A stretch of DNA of 7,518 bases from Nitrospira sp. UBA6909 (lineage in GTDB: Bacteria; Nitrospirota; Nitrospiria; Nitrospirales; Nitrospiraceae): NCBI GenBank assembly GCA_002451055.1, contig DKBD01000225.1:7460-14977 (forward strand), read 5' to 3'. Below, piece by piece: positions 7,082-7,518 of this stretch (positions are counted from its first letter, which is position 1; each line of letters begins with the position of its first letter). Below the pieces are notes generated by a model. That model saw nothing but the letters and a program-made list of their open reading frames with translations, ran no database searches and had not been told where the DNA came from. A program made the translations under genes and the position numbers.

Positions 7082-7518
7082 ATGAAGAATATCTTCACGG
7101 TGATCCTGGCGGGCGGCAAGGGCGAGCGGCTCTTCCCGCTGACGGACCAGCGCGCCAAACCTGCCGTTCCGTTCGGAGGGAAATACCGGATCATTGATTT
7201 CACATTGAGCAATTGTTTGAACTCGGGACTCCGCAAGATCGTCGTCTTGATCCAATACAAATCTCATTCGCTCGACCGGCATATCCGGGCCGGCTGGAAC
7301 GTCTTGAACGCTGAGCTCGGAGAGTATATTGCTTCTATCCCTCCGCAACAGCGCATCAGCGAAGACTGGTACAAGGGCACCGCCGACGCCGTCCATCAGA
7401 ACCTCTTCCTGATCGACGAAGAACGTCCTGAGTTTCTTCTCGTGCTGGCCGGTGATCACATCTATAAGATGAACTATGCGGAGATGTACTACTGGCTGAT
7501 CGCCAAACAGGCCGACGC
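7082..7518 (+). CDS. glgC: Glucose-1-phosphate adenylyltransferase (ADP-glucose pyrophosphorylase), N-terminal part
   Basis: The enzyme makes ADP-glucose from ATP and glucose 1-phosphate, the committed step of bacterial glycogen synthesis in the cytoplasm. The 145 visible codons cover the start of the nucleotidyltransferase domain; the remainder, including the left-handed beta-helix, lies beyond the right edge. Signatures seen are the nucleotide-binding loop [12 protein letters not shown] (residues 10-21), [20 protein letters not shown] (25-44), the substrate segment WYKGTADAV (96-104), and [10 protein letters not shown] (123-132), whose Asp125 corresponds to the catalytic aspartate of the family. 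ATG 7082 is the only candidate start: the frame upstream has no ATG, GTG or TTG back to a stop at 7022. No ribosome binding site is present. It is transcribed divergently from the efflux genes and has no evident functional link to them. Confidence 0.96.
   Translation, partial: MKNIFTVILAGGKGERLFPLTDQRAKPAVPFGGKYRIIDFTLSNCLNSGLRKIVVLIQYKSHSLDRHIRAGWNVLNAELGEYIASIPPQQRISEDWYKGTADAVHQNLFLIDEERPEFLLVLAGDHIYKMNYAEMYYWLIAKQAD

Noticed and set aside
7049..7459. Minus-strand open frame of 136 codons
   Set aside because: It is antisense to the highly conserved glgC N-terminus and would occupy its promoter; no family resemblance.

Overview
The window looks like part of a Gram-negative bacterial chromosome of moderate GC content. 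The evidence for a double membrane is a tripartite RND pump with an outer-membrane channel. The protein styles would fit Nitrospira or a related phylum, but that placement is an impression, not something the sequence proves.

Nearly all of the first 7 kb is read on the minus strand. In transcription order from right to left it holds five genes: a small coiled-coil protein of unknown function (6651-6950), a CzcC/CusC-like outer-membrane factor (5101 to about 6456), a periplasmic adaptor lipoprotein of the CzcB/CusB type (3875-5104), a CzcA/CusA-type heavy-metal RND permease (760-3831), and an exported HEAT-repeat protein that runs off the left edge (1-710). The channel and adaptor overlap by 4 bases (ATGA), the adaptor and permease are 43 bases apart, and the permease and HEAT gene are 49 bases apart. 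These four therefore very probably form one operon. The product should be an inner-membrane proton-driven pump joined through the adaptor to an outer-membrane duct that expels metal cations. The HEAT-repeat protein is an unassigned extra partner in the periplasm.

The roughly 190 bases between the coiled-coil gene and the channel gene contain no intact gene. One minus-strand frame there reads like the C-terminal end of a universal stress protein (Usp), which suggests a decayed gene.

From 7082 onward, on the plus strand, lies the first 145 codons of glgC (glucose-1-phosphate adenylyltransferase, glycogen synthesis), cut by the right edge. The divergent intergenic region 6951-7081 carries a good sigma70-like promoter facing left, with an inverted repeat across its -35 box. 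It also carries an extended -10 facing right, so close to the glgC ATG that the message may be leaderless. I found no mobile element, RNA gene or CRISPR array.
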